Assembly: GCF_900115865.1 (NCBI RefSeq)
Contig: NZ_FOXY01000005.1
Span: forward strand, 248,001 to 312,000
Direction: 5' to 3'
Source of the DNA: Donghicola eburneus
GTDB taxonomy: Bacteria; Pseudomonadota; Alphaproteobacteria; Rhodobacterales; Rhodobacteraceae
Length of the DNA stretch: 64,000 nt
The position numbers and the translations under genes are program-made. This document shows, piece by piece, positions 56,220 to 64,000 of the stretch. Positions within the stretch are counted from its first letter, which is position 1. Each line of letters starts with the position of its first letter. The notes under the pieces are model-generated. The model saw nothing but the letters and a program-made list of their open reading frames with translations, ran no database searches and was not told the DNA's origin.

Positions 56220-56650
56220 TTAGTTAGTTGATAGTGACATCTTGTTCGATGCTTTGACGTTAGCGCGAAGGTAGAGCGTTGCTTACTGCAATGTTCGCAA
56301 ACCGCTCTTTGCGTGGAGACACTTAAATACTTGAAAGATATGATAGTATATCCCAACAGGAGAGATACCGAGCCTATCCCAAGGGGGTGAAACAAGTACT
56401 AAAGTGTGTATAGTACTAACGGATAGTTCCCGCTTGGGTTGTGGTAATTTTTACGTCCAACAGGGCGCATGGTGACCAAAAGGATTGGTCGCGTACCCCG
56501 TCGAGGAGGTCGGTCGATCATGGTGGGAGGGTAGGTACAGCACCAAGGTATTGGTTGCGACTACGTCCAAATCTGCGAATCAACATTCAGATTGCGACGG
56601 TCATCCTGTGCCGTAGATTTCTTTTGCGTCGCAAGAGATGCCATCTGCGC
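56220..56650. other. AT-richer non-coding region upstream of the exported glycosidase
   Basis: About 430 bp without a convincing gene. It contains two AGTACTAA repeats 17 bp apart (56395 and 56412), a small hairpin GACCAA/TTGGTC at 56472-56489, and CCAAGGTATTGG near 56540. Base composition is lower in GC than the genes around it, as in promoter or small-RNA regions. Nothing here is strong enough to name. Confidence 0.4.
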
Positions 56651-56653
56651 AAC

Positions 56654-56683
56654 AAAAAAACCCGCCGGAGCCGGCGGGTTTTT
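56654..56683. terminator. Bidirectional terminator downstream of the LysR gene
   Basis: Seven As, CCCGCC, GGAGCC, GGCGGG, then five Ts. It works in either direction; on the minus strand it is 33 bases past the LysR stop. Confidence 0.9.
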
Positions 56684-56715
56684 GATTCTTGTGATTTTCG
56701 GTCTGTGACGCAGCG

Positions 56716-57567
56716 TTAGCTGCGCAGAAACTCTGTTGTCCGTTCCTTGAGCCATTCGCGCGCTGCCTTGAGGACGGGGTCGCTGCGACGGGTCTCGTGG
56801 TAGCATAGGTACAGGGGCACTTCGTCGATCGCTGGCGCGTCTTCGATCGCCACAAACGTCGGATCTTGGTCGCCGACAAATGTGGGCAGCACGGTAGACA
56901 AGCCGGTTTCTGCGCAGACACTTTGGATCGACTCGAAGTTATCGACACGGATCATGGGGTCGCAGCCGAAGTACTCTTTGGCCACACTCATGGCAGAGTA
57001 CTTGTCCGTTTCCAGCGGAAGACCGGCCCAGTCCTTGGTGTCAGAGGTGTTGTCGCGATGCTTGTACAGCTTGAACCGCAGAACACCACATTGAGACGAG
57101 ATGAGACGGCCATGTTCGGGGCGCGCCGGTGTGATTAGGATGTCGTTGTCGTTCAAGTTCTCTTGCATCGAGTCCAGATTGAACGAAATGCGGATCTTGG
57201 GGTAGGTGGTCATAAATTCCGACAAGCGCGGATAGATCATATACGTGCCGACCATGAAGGGCACGCAAATCCGTAGGTCACCGGCCAGATCGCCAGAGGC
57301 TTCTTCGGTTTCGCGGCGGATCGCAGAGATGAGCGCGCCGTCAAACTCCATCGCTTGATTGACGATGTTCTCGAGGCGCGGGTTCAGAACCCAACCTTCA
57401 GGACGCTTCTCAAAGGGCGGATAGCCCAAAGCTTCGCCCAAACGCGCCATACGGCGGGACACCGTGGCGGGGTTGGAGTCCAGACGCTGCGCGGCAGCTG
57501 CCATGTTCCCTGTGCGGTAAAAGGCGATCAGATAGCGAAGATCGTCCCAATTCTTAAAGCTCGGCAT
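56716..57567 (-). CDS. LysR-family transcriptional regulator
   Basis: A 283-residue regulator. The N-terminal helix-turn-helix is WDDLRYLIAFYRTGNMAAAAQRL then NPATVSRRMARLGEALG; the spacing and WVLNPRL identify LysR. The C-terminal effector domain runs from about 90 to 283 (GDLRICVPFMVGTYMIYPRLSEF, RVDNFESIQSVCAETGLSTVL). The ATG at 57567 was chosen as the start of the domain. The target is unknown; the nearest gene on the same strand downstream is the exported glycosidase, 540 bp away beyond a terminator. Confidence 0.92.
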   Translation of the reverse strand: MPSFKNWDDLRYLIAFYRTGNMAAAAQRLDSNPATVSRRMARLGEALGYPPFEKRPEGWVLNPRLENIVNQAMEFDGALISAIRRETEEASGDLAGDLRICVPFMVGTYMIYPRLSEFMTTYPKIRISFNLDSMQENLNDNDILITPARPEHGRLISSQCGVLRFKLYKHRDNTSDTKDWAGLPLETDKYSAMSVAKEYFGCDPMIRVDNFESIQSVCAETGLSTVLPTFVGDQDPTFVAIEDAPAIDEVPLYLCYHETRRSDPVLKAAREWLKERTTEFLRS

Positions 57568-57678
57568 AAACCCTCTACGGTAGAAATTTACATGTACGCT
57601 ATTTATTAAACGTGTCGGGCGCAAACAAAGGTTCACGCCCGGTAAATTTTTTTTCCGTTCTATTCGTATAGGTCGGCG

Positions 57679-60465
57679 TTATTCCTCCGACGCCGGGGCC
57701 TCTGCGCCGCCGTCATCTTCGACCTCATCGGTTTGGTCGGCAATCCGTGCCACCGACACCACGTGTTCCCCGTTTGACGTGTTGAACACACGGACCCCGC
57801 CAGCGCTGCGCGAGCGGAAAGAGATGCCATCGACAGGGACGCGGATCGACTGGCCTTTGGACGTTGCCAGCATGATTTGATCGTCACCCTCGACAGGGAA
57901 CGAGGCCACGATTTCACCGCCGCGCATGGACTTCTCCCACGCAGTGACGCCAAGGCCGCCGCGACCCCGGATCGGGTAGTCATGGCTCGAGGACAGCTTG
58001 CCCAGACCCTTGGCCGTGATGGTCAGGATCAGGTTTTCAGCTGCCGACATTTCCGCGTAGCGCTCTTGGGGCAGTTGGCTGTCTGCGTTGCCTTCTTCTT
58101 CGCTCGCGGCATCATCTTCGGTTACGCCAGCCATCAGGCGGCGCATCTTCAGATAGCTGGCGCGTTCGTCAGAGCCGGCTTCGAAGTGACGGATGACAGA
58201 CATCGACACGACCTCATCATCGCCCGACAGCTTCACGCCGCGCACACCGGTCGAGGCGCGCGAGTTGAACACGCGCACTTCGGGCACGGGGAAGCGGATC
58301 GCACGGCCCGAGTTCGTCACCAGCATCACATCGTCCTCTTCGGAACAGATGCGGGCGTTGATCAGGCGGGTGTTTTCATCTTCGCCTTCGAACTTCATCG
58401 CGATCTTGCCGTTCGCCTTCACGTTGGTGAAGTCGGACAAACGGTTGCGGCGGACGGAGCCTTTGGACGTTGCGAACACGATCTGCAGGTCGTCCCAATC
58501 GTCCTCGGGGCGGTCCACCGGCATGATCGCCGCGATCGAGACACCGACCGGGATCGGCAGAATGTTGACGATCGCTTTGCCCTTGGCGGTCCGACCACCA
58601 AGGGGCAGGCGCCAGCACTTCAGCTTGTAGGCCATGCCATCGGTCGTGAAGAACAGAAGCTGCGTGTGGGTGTTGGCCACGAACAGGGTGGTGACAACGT
58701 CATCATCCTTGGTCGCCATGCCCGACAGACCTTTGCCACCGCGCTTTTGCGCACGGAAGTCGGCCAGCGCGGTCCGCTTGATGTAGCCGGACTGGGTCAC
58801 GGTCACGACCATGTCTTCGCGCTCGATCAGGTCTTCGTCTTCCATGTCGCCGGACCAATCTACGATCTCGGTGCGGCGTGGAACGGCGAACTGGTCACGC
58901 ACTTCGTGCAGTTCGTCGGCGATGATGCCCATGATGCGTTCGCGCGAACCCAGAATTTCCAGGTATTCGCGGATCGACTTGGCCAGCTCTTGCAGCTCGT
59001 CGGTGACTTCCTGAACACCCAGTTGGGTCAGGCGCTGCAGACGCAGTTCGAGGATGGCGCGGGCCTGTGCTTCGGACAGGTTATATGTGCCGTCTTCGTT
59101 GATGGTGTGGGTCGGGTCGTCCACCAGCTTGATGTATTCCGCGATGGATTGCGCGGGCCAGCGGCGAGTCATCAGCTTTTCGCGGGCTTCGGCAGCGTCA
59201 GTGGACGAGCGAATGGTCGCGACCACCTCGTCCACGTTGGTGACAGCCACGGCCAAGCCACATAGGATATGGGCGCGGTCGCGAGCCTTGCGCAGCAGAT
59301 AGGCGGTGCGGCGCACCACGACATCTTCGCGGAAGTCGATAAAGCAGGTCAGGAACCGGCGCAGGGTCAGCTGCTCGGGTCGGCCGCCGTTCAGGGCAAG
59401 CATGTTGCACCCGAACGAAGTCTGCATCGGGGTAAAGCGGAACAGCTGGTTCAGCACGACCTCGGGGGTCGCGTCACGTTTCAGTTCCACCACGACGCGC
59501 ACACCGTTGCGGTCCGATTCATCCTGAACGTGGGCGATACCTTCGATCCGCTTCTCGCGGGCGGCTTCGGCGATCTTTTCGATCATCGAGGCTTTGTTCA
59601 CCTGATATGGAATCTCGGTGCAGACGATGGCGTAGCGGTCCTTGCGGATTTCCTCGACGTGGGTTTTCGAGCGGATGATAACGCTGCCGCGTCCCTCAAG
59701 ATAGGCTTTGCGCGCACCCGAGCGGCCCAACAGGATGCCGCCTGTCGGGAAGTCGGGGCCGGGCACATATTGAATCAGCTGTTCGCTGCTCAGGTCCGGA
59801 TCCTCGATCAGTGCGAGGGTCGCATCAACCACTTCGCCCAAGTTGTGGGGCGGAATGTTGGTCGCCATACCGACCGCAATACCGCCAGCGCCGTTGACCA
59901 GCATGTTGGGGAAGCGGGCGGGCAGAACCGTGGGTTCGCGGTCCTTGCCATCATAGTTGTCTTGGAAATCGACCGTGTCTTTGTCGATGTCGGACAGCAG
60001 CGCAGCCGCGGGCTTGTCCATGCGAACTTCGGTATAGCGCATGGCCGCCGCGTTATCGCCGTCCATCGAGCCAAAGTTACCCTGACCGTCCAGCAGCGGC
60101 AGCGACATCGAGAAGTCCTGCGCCATACGGACCAGCGCGTCATAGATCGCGCTGTCGCCGTGGGGGTGGTATTTACCCATGACGTCGCCGACGGGACGCG
60201 CGGACTTGCGATAGGGCTTGTCGTGCGAGTTCCCAGTTTCGTGCATTGCATAGAGAATGCGTCGGTGCACAGGTTTTAAGCCATCGCGAAGATCGGGAAT
60301 GGCGCGGCTGACGATCACCGACATCGCGTAATCCAGATAGGATGTCTTCATCTCGTCCGCGATCGAAATCGTGGGTCCGTGATGGATCGCGCGGGGCTTC
60401 GGATTTTCTTCTGCGTTTTCAGGGGTTTCCGGAGTGTCGGTCACTGTGTCGCCTGTCCCAGCCAT
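57679..60465 (-). CDS. gyrA: DNA gyrase subunit A
   Basis: A 928-residue GyrA. The breakage-reunion domain has [28 protein letters not shown], with wild-type Ser and Asp at the quinolone positions, and the catalytic Tyr in [10 protein letters not shown]. The GyrA box is QKRGGKG, and the C-terminal beta-pinwheel repeats follow. It introduces negative supercoils with GyrB using ATP. The C-terminus is acidic. A likely promoter lies immediately upstream and there is no clear Shine-Dalgarno site. Confidence 0.98.
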   Translation of the reverse strand: MAGTGDTVTDTPETPENAEENPKPRAIHHGPTISIADEMKTSYLDYAMSVIVSRAIPDLRDGLKPVHRRILYAMHETGNSHDKPYRKSARPVGDVMGKYHPHGDSAIYDALVRMAQDFSMSLPLLDGQGNFGSMDGDNAAAMRYTEVRMDKPAAALLSDIDKDTVDFQDNYDGKDREPTVLPARFPNMLVNGAGGIAVGMATNIPPHNLGEVVDATLALIEDPDLSSEQLIQYVPGPDFPTGGILLGRSGARKAYLEGRGSVIIRSKTHVEEIRKDRYAIVCTEIPYQVNKASMIEKIAEAAREKRIEGIAHVQDESDRNGVRVVVELKRDATPEVVLNQLFRFTPMQTSFGCNMLALNGGRPEQLTLRRFLTCFIDFREDVVVRRTAYLLRKARDRAHILCGLAVAVTNVDEVVATIRSSTDAAEAREKLMTRRWPAQSIAEYIKLVDDPTHTINEDGTYNLSEAQARAILELRLQRLTQLGVQEVTDELQELAKSIREYLEILGSRERIMGIIADELHEVRDQFAVPRRTEIVDWSGDMEDEDLIEREDMVVTVTQSGYIKRTALADFRAQKRGGKGLSGMATKDDDVVTTLFVANTHTQLLFFTTDGMAYKLKCWRLPLGGRTAKGKAIVNILPIPVGVSIAAIMPVDRPEDDWDDLQIVFATSKGSVRRNRLSDFTNVKANGKIAMKFEGEDENTRLINARICSEEDDVMLVTNSGRAIRFPVPEVRVFNSRASTGVRGVKLSGDDEVVSMSVIRHFEAGSDERASYLKMRRLMAGVTEDDAASEEEGNADSQLPQERYAEMSAAENLILTITAKGLGKLSSSHDYPIRGRGGLGVTAWEKSMRGGEIVASFPVEGDDQIMLATSKGQSIRVPVDGISFRSRSAGGVRVFNTSNGEHVVSVARIADQTDEVEDDGGAEAPASEE

Positions 60466-60488
60466 TAATTCTATATGTTGTTGGAAGG

Positions 60489-60518
60489 GTTATAGCAGAG
60501 CCAGCATATGGTGCGCAA
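60489..60518 (-). promoter_or_regulatory. gyrA: Candidate gyrA promoter
   Basis: On the minus strand TTGCGC and TATAAC are 18 bp apart (or CTATAA at 17), ending 24 bp before the gyrA ATG. The leader would be only about 15-20 bases, which fits the lack of a clear Shine-Dalgarno site. Seen by eye only. Confidence 0.4.
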
Positions 60519-60639
60519 TGCCAGTGGACGCCTGCGCTGGCAGCCCAAGAGGGTGGCTGCTAACACACTGTTTTTCTTGCCAGAAAAATCTGGTTGGCCT
60601 GTAATTTGAATCAGAGCAGAGAGAACAGGAGAACCGCAG

Positions 60640-60909
60640 ATGGAAAAGAGTGAAACTGAACTGCTGTTAAAGGGCTACGGATTGACCACCGCCGAGATGA
60701 TTTACCGCATGCCTGATTACACGTCCGTGCTGAACACGTTTGTCTGGCAGGAGTATGACTTGGCCCCCGATTACCCAAAGATGTTCGAGTTCATCGAATT
60801 CTGGGAACGGGAGATCGAGGGCAAGCTGCACACCGTCCGCTTTGCTCACCGTAAGTTGCTGAGCCCGACCGATTGGCAACAGATCGTGGGCGAATTCCGC
60901 ATCCATTAA
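60640..60909 (+). CDS. usg: Usg-family protein
   Basis: An 89-residue protein of the small Usg family of alphaproteobacteria. LLLKGYGLTTAEMIYRMPDY and VWQEYDLAPDYPKMFEFIEFWEREIEGKLHTVRFAH are the conserved blocks. The function is not established; the name comes from its place near aromatic-biosynthesis genes in other species. AGGAGAACC precedes the ATG. It is divergent from gyrA. Confidence 0.9.
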   Translation: MEKSETELLLKGYGLTTAEMIYRMPDYTSVLNTFVWQEYDLAPDYPKMFEFIEFWEREIEGKLHTVRFAHRKLLSPTDWQQIVGEFRIH

Positions 60910-60916
60910 ACATGCC

Positions 60917-60950
60917 AAAGGCGGCCTTGGTTGGGCCGCCTCTGTTGTCT
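60917..60950 (+). terminator. Intrinsic terminator of usg
   Basis: AGGCGGCC pairs with GGCCGCCT over TTGGTTG, followed by the T-rich CTGTTGTCTC. It may also serve the convergent dsbB gene. Confidence 0.75.
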
Positions 60951-60964
60951 CTATAAAAAGAGCA

Positions 60965-61432
60965 TCAGTATTTGCTGCGCGCCGCGGCGATCCAGATCAG
61001 CACGAACAGCCCTGAGAAGATGGCGTTGTAGCCAGCCATGGAGATGCCGAACAGGTCCCATACGATCTCGTCGCACATCACGACACCTGTAGGACCATCC
61101 AGGCTGAGCAGGTCATTGCCCGTCAGACCAGACAGTGCATCGCCAGAGCCGGTGCAGCTTGTGGGCCCTTGCCACCATTTCTGCTCGACCCCTGTATGGT
61201 AGACGCCGAGGCCGCTGGTGATGGCCGCCGCCAATGCGCCTAGCCAAGCGATGAACGATGCGGGAAACAGCACTCCCACCACACCAAGCGCGATCGCGGC
61301 CGCATGGGGCCAGCGTTGCCACAGGCACATGGCGCAGGGCGGGTAGCCTCCGATATACTGGAAGGCAAAAGCGCCAAGCAAAATGGCCAGCGAACCGAAA
61401 GCAGCCAGAGCGATGAGAGAGCGTTGGGTCAT
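60965..61432 (-). CDS. dsbB: Disulfide bond formation protein B
   Basis: A 155-residue four-helix membrane protein. The first periplasmic Cys pair is in GGYPPCAMCLWQRWPH; the second-loop Cys are in TSCTGSGDA and VVMCDEIVWD. This matches DsbB, which passes electrons from DsbA to quinone. It starts in an ATGA overlap with the YqaA gene, so the two are read together. Confidence 0.92.
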   Translation of the reverse strand: MTQRSLIALAAFGSLAILLGAFAFQYIGGYPPCAMCLWQRWPHAAAIALGVVGVLFPASFIAWLGALAAAITSGLGVYHTGVEQKWWQGPTSCTGSGDALSGLTGNDLLSLDGPTGVVMCDEIVWDLFGISMAGYNAIFSGLFVLIWIAAARSKY

Positions 61433-62040
61433 AGGAGCTTTACCACGTAGAAGCCGCCGATCAGCACGGCAAGAAACAGCGCGAACATAATGCCGAGCCG
61501 CTTCTCGATGAAATCACGGATTGGTGCGCCGAATTGCTTGAGCAGCGCGGCGACAAGGAAGAAGCGGATGCCGCGCGCCAAGAGAGAGCTGACCATAAAG
61601 GTCGCGAGCGGCATGCCGGTCCAGCCGGACATGATCGTAATGACCTTGTAAGGGAAGGGGGTCATGCCCGCGATCAGCACGGCCCAGAAGCCCATATCAT
61701 TGAAGCGGACGTTAAACGCCTCCATCGCGTCGGCTTTGCCGAGGGCCGCAAGAATGGGCTGGCCAACGGTTTCGAATGCGAAGGCCCCAATCGCATAGCC
61801 AAACAGACCGCCCAGGATCGAGCTGATCAGTGCAACGCCCGCGATCAGCCAAGCGCGGCTGGGGCGGGCAAGGATCATGGGGATCATGATGACGTCTGGG
61901 GGAATAGGGAAAAACGAACTTTCGACGAATGAGACAATCGCCAGCGCCCAAAGTGCGCGAGGATGGTCGGCGAGCCCCATCGTCCAATCATAAAGTCGAC
62001 GTATAATCGGTCTTACTCCTGCTGAAATTGCGTCAGACAT
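61429..62040 (-). CDS. YqaA/DedA-family membrane protein
   Basis: A 203-residue protein with about five membrane helices. Typical family parts are VSFVESSFFPIPPDVIMIPMI, GYAIGAFAFETVGQPIL and AGMTPFPYKVITIMSG (SNARE-associated/DedA domain). Family members are linked to membrane lipid or proton handling. ATG at 62040 is preferred to a TTG 24 bases earlier. It comes before dsbB and overlaps it (ATGA). Confidence 0.88.
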   Translation of the reverse strand: MSDAISAGVRPIIRRLYDWTMGLADHPRALWALAIVSFVESSFFPIPPDVIMIPMILARPSRAWLIAGVALISSILGGLFGYAIGAFAFETVGQPILAALGKADAMEAFNVRFNDMGFWAVLIAGMTPFPYKVITIMSGWTGMPLATFMVSSLLARGIRFFLVAALLKQFGAPIRDFIEKRLGIMFALFLAVLIGGFYVVKLL

Positions 62041-62159
62041 TCCATGCTGCGGGGCGGCGGTCAATAATGCTGACGTGTCCTGCGTTTTTCATCACCTGAT
62101 ATGCGGGTTGGGTCTTGTCCCTGCCGATTGGTTGGGCTAGTCAGTCCCACACAGTGCCT

Positions 62160-62245
62160 GCCTGAGTGGCGGAATGGTAGACGCAGGGGATTCAAAATCC
62201 CCCGATGGCAACATCGTGTGGGTTCGAGTCCCACCTTAGGCACCA
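62160..62245 (+). tRNA. tRNA-Leu, anticodon CAA
   Basis: An 86-base tRNA with long variable arm. Acceptor GCCTGAG/CTTAGGC (one G-T pair), anticodon stem GGGGA/TCCCC with loop TTCAAAA giving CAA, variable arm CGATGGCAACATCG, T arm GTGGG TTCGAGT CCCAC, and encoded CCA end. It is a class II tRNA for leucine codon UUG. Confidence 0.97.
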
Positions 62246-63015
62246 CAGTTTCTCAATGACATCGATGACGCAGAGTTTGCAGGGATCACCCGCGCTCTTG
62301 CAGCTGTGTTCTGCATTTGCAGTGCCGCAGTGCGGCTTGCATTTTGAAACCCCATACTTTCGAGATTTAACTGCTTGAAACCGCGCGTGATTCGGAGCGG
62401 GCGGCGCGACGAATGTCGATATAGCGGACGAAATTCCGTCAAAACGCCAAAATATCCATACTAACGAATGTGGTCGAAAGTGGGCGTGACCCCCTGTGCA
62501 TAAAGTTTTCACAAAAAAACTAAATTCATTCTGTACGGGAAACGTTCACGTTTCGATGATACTCCGTGAATTGATGCAAAACCCAATAAATAAAAGCTAA
62601 AATCTGCTGATCGAGGTTTCTGCAGGTGCATCATTGGATCATTTTGCGAAACAAACGGGGCTCGATTTCGTGAATAAGGCGAAAAAAAGGCAGCTTTAAG
62701 GCCGAAAAAAGGGGTCAACCCGCTAACCATTTCGAATTTTCTCTTTGTCTTAAGGGTAGGTGGGATGTATCCCAAAGGAGTGCCCATCTGGGGGGATGGC
62801 GCTTTTGACTGAGTAACACGGGCTCGCAGGGCAACCTGCGTGGCAAGTGCGGAAGGCGTAAAGAGTTCTGCGACGTCCACCTATGGGCACCATAAACCGT
62901 CTGGTTTGTGAACGATCTCATACACCTTTGAGTCAGAAGTGGCATTGTGGTTCTGTCGAACCTCTGTGGGCTCTTGTTGACGCCACGGCCTTTGCGCCGG
63001 ACAGGAGTAAGAGAG
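62246..63015 (+). other. 770-bp non-coding region between tRNA-Leu and the RTX gene
   Basis: No convincing gene on either strand. The first half is AT-rich. Between about 62740 and 63000 there are small hairpins (CGCAGG/CCTGCG at about 62826-62841, AACCGTCTGGTT at about 62897) before the RTX gene, which may be its long leader or a small RNA. No direct copy of the tRNA 3' end was found, so there is no sign of an integrated island inside the window. Confidence 0.5.
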
Positions 63016-64000
63016 ATGACGTTTTATAAGTACAGCTCATGGATGGACTGGTACAAAAGCCACTCGTCCGACTATGACGGCTCTACCGCCATGAATTACA
63101 CCGATGACTCGCAGGGCCTGATTGGCCTGTGGGATTTCCTGAACGGCACCGCAGATACCGGTCTCGAGGACGGCGTTGCCCAGAACGGCAAACTGTTCGG
63201 ACATGCCAACGTCAAGGACGGACAGCTGCATCTTGACGGTCACGAAGATTACATGACCATCGAAGGCAACGATAACCCCTTCGATCTGGGTCAGGGCACC
63301 ATTGAGGTCCAGTTCACCCAGAAAGAGCACGTTGGCACCTCTGAGGACGTCATCATCTCGCGCGGCGAAGCCGAGGATGCGTACGGCGGTGAGGTGAACA
63401 CACCTGAAGGTTACTTCGAGATTGGCGTCACGAAGGACGGTCGGGTGTATGTCATGCACATCGACGATGGCAAAAAAGCGCTTCTGAAAACCGATGATTG
63501 CTTCTTCAAAGAAGGCGACACGCTGAACGTCTCGTATTCCTGGGACGAAAACACCGGCGGCACTTTTGTTGTTCAGAACCTGACCGATAGCTCGGAAACC
63601 ACTCTGACACACGATGTCAAAGGTCTCGATATGGAGATCGGTGACAACGATGGCGAAAGCTGGACCGTCGGCGCACGTGAAGACAGCGACTACGACGGCG
63701 ACTACTCGCACTATTTCAAAGGCGCGATCGACTATGTCGCGATCTTTGACAACGCAGCGCCTCAGGGCGACGGCTATGTCGAAGGCACCGCTGGCGACGA
63801 CCTGATCGACATCAATTACGATGGCGACCCCGAAGGCGACATGATCGACAACGAGGATGCGATCCTCGCGAACAGCGACCTGAACGACGACGTGGTTCTG
63901 GCAGGCGCAGGCGATGACACTGTCAAAGCTGGCGAAGGCAATGACATCGTTTATGGCGATAGCAAGCAGGGCTCTGCAGAAGCGTCGCCTGTCACGATCA
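63016..64000 (+). CDS. LamG-domain RTX secreted protein, N-terminal part (3' truncated)
   Basis: Starts at ATG 63016 after AGGAG and stays open to the window end (328 residues seen). No Sec signal peptide. Residues about 38-245 form a LamG-like concanavalin domain (GLIGLWDFLNGTADTG, GHANVKDGQLHLDGHEDYMT, FKGAIDYVAIFDNAA). From about 250 the RTX calcium-binding type begins: EGTAGDDLIDI and LAGAGDDTVKAGEGNDIVYG. This layout is typical of large proteins sent out by type I secretion. The secretion genes are not in the window. Confidence 0.85.
   Translation, partial: MTFYKYSSWMDWYKSHSSDYDGSTAMNYTDDSQGLIGLWDFLNGTADTGLEDGVAQNGKLFGHANVKDGQLHLDGHEDYMTIEGNDNPFDLGQGTIEVQFTQKEHVGTSEDVIISRGEAEDAYGGEVNTPEGYFEIGVTKDGRVYVMHIDDGKKALLKTDDCFFKEGDTLNVSYSWDENTGGTFVVQNLTDSSETTLTHDVKGLDMEIGDNDGESWTVGAREDSDYDGDYSHYFKGAIDYVAIFDNAAPQGDGYVEGTAGDDLIDINYDGDPEGDMIDNEDAILANSDLNDDVVLAGAGDDTVKAGEGNDIVYGDSKQGSAEASPVTI

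Noticed and set aside
57877-59265. A 462-codon plus-strand frame inside gyrA
   Set aside because: Antisense shadow of gyrA with His/Val/Arg bias and no domain.
59900-60300. Quinolone-resistance change in gyrA
   Set aside because: The [10 protein letters not shown] region has the sensitive-type Ser and Asp.
62192-62512. A minus-strand frame across tRNA-Leu
   Set aside because: It overlaps a perfect tRNA gene and has no similarity to anything I recognise.
62815-62900. CAGGGCAA resembling part of a cyclic-di-GMP (GEMM) riboswitch
   Set aside because: The second conserved segment (GACGCAAAGCC-type) and the tetraloop receptor are missing, so the likeness is only to a few bases.
62509-62945. Short minus-strand frames in the region between tRNA-Leu and the RTX gene
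   Set aside because: Composition is not coding-like, there are no domains, and they overlap each other in two frames.

Overview
The window looks like chromosomal DNA of a marine alphaproteobacterium of the order Rhodobacterales (Roseobacter lineage). The pointers are a Rhodobacter-type gene transfer agent (GTA) cluster, a pyruvate dehydrogenase E1-beta with its own lipoyl domain, the alphaproteobacterial usg gene, a cytochrome b561-YceI fusion, Fur/Mur and CtaA of alphaproteobacterial type, high GC, and RTX-type secreted proteins without Sec signals. Almost all of the window is core chromosome. I see no insertion sequence, integrase, CRISPR array or plasmid function.

Layout. 1-5.5 kb: the tail of an MscS channel gene, trigger factor, a GNAT acetyltransferase, the ribosomal operon rpsF-rpsR-rplI (minus strand), a small membrane protein and a periplasmic YceI protein. 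5.5-11.8 kb: a cytochrome b561-YceI fusion (minus), then fabD-fabG-acpP-fabF-mltG for fatty-acid and cell-wall synthesis. 12.0-25.6 kb: a complete GTA structural cluster, g1 to g15, tightly packed and mostly joined by overlapping stop and start codons. 25.7-26.5 kb: cysE. 26.8-31.1 kb (minus): pdhA-pdhB-pdhC behind a 20-bp palindrome, and an FtsB/DivIC-like protein. 31.2-43.2 kb: pgk, two overlapping cyclophilins, a FemAB-like acyltransferase, tyrS, anmK, a DUF985 cupin, eno, a DMT permease, a Fur-family regulator, an AI-2E/PerM permease and selO. 43.2-51.3 kb: a GNAT-nucleoside hydrolase pair, then a two-component system facing a sugar ABC transporter across a promoter region that holds two pairs of 10-bp-spaced direct repeats. 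51.5-64 kb: ctaA, an M32 carboxypeptidase, an unusual clan-A-like glycosidase with an acidic plus hydrophobic tail, a LysR regulator, gyrA, usg, dsbB, a YqaA/DedA protein, tRNA-Leu(CAA), a 770-bp non-coding stretch, and the start of a LamG/RTX secreted protein that runs off the end.

How it fits together. The GTA genes encode a small phage-like particle: terminase, HK97-fold head, connector proteins, short tail, baseplate with peptidoglycan hydrolase. No lysogeny, replication or lysis genes are present, as expected for a GTA. The two-component pair probably controls the adjacent sugar importer, as GtrS/GltR do in Pseudomonas. The most interesting unexplained signals are: a dispersed motif of about 23 bp, found seven times and always just after a stop codon and in that gene's orientation; the putative response-regulator operator; the pdh palindrome; the exported glycosidase-like protein without a Sec signal; near-identical lipoyl domains in pdhB and pdhC; and a possible 48-residue membrane peptide inside the tyrS terminator region.
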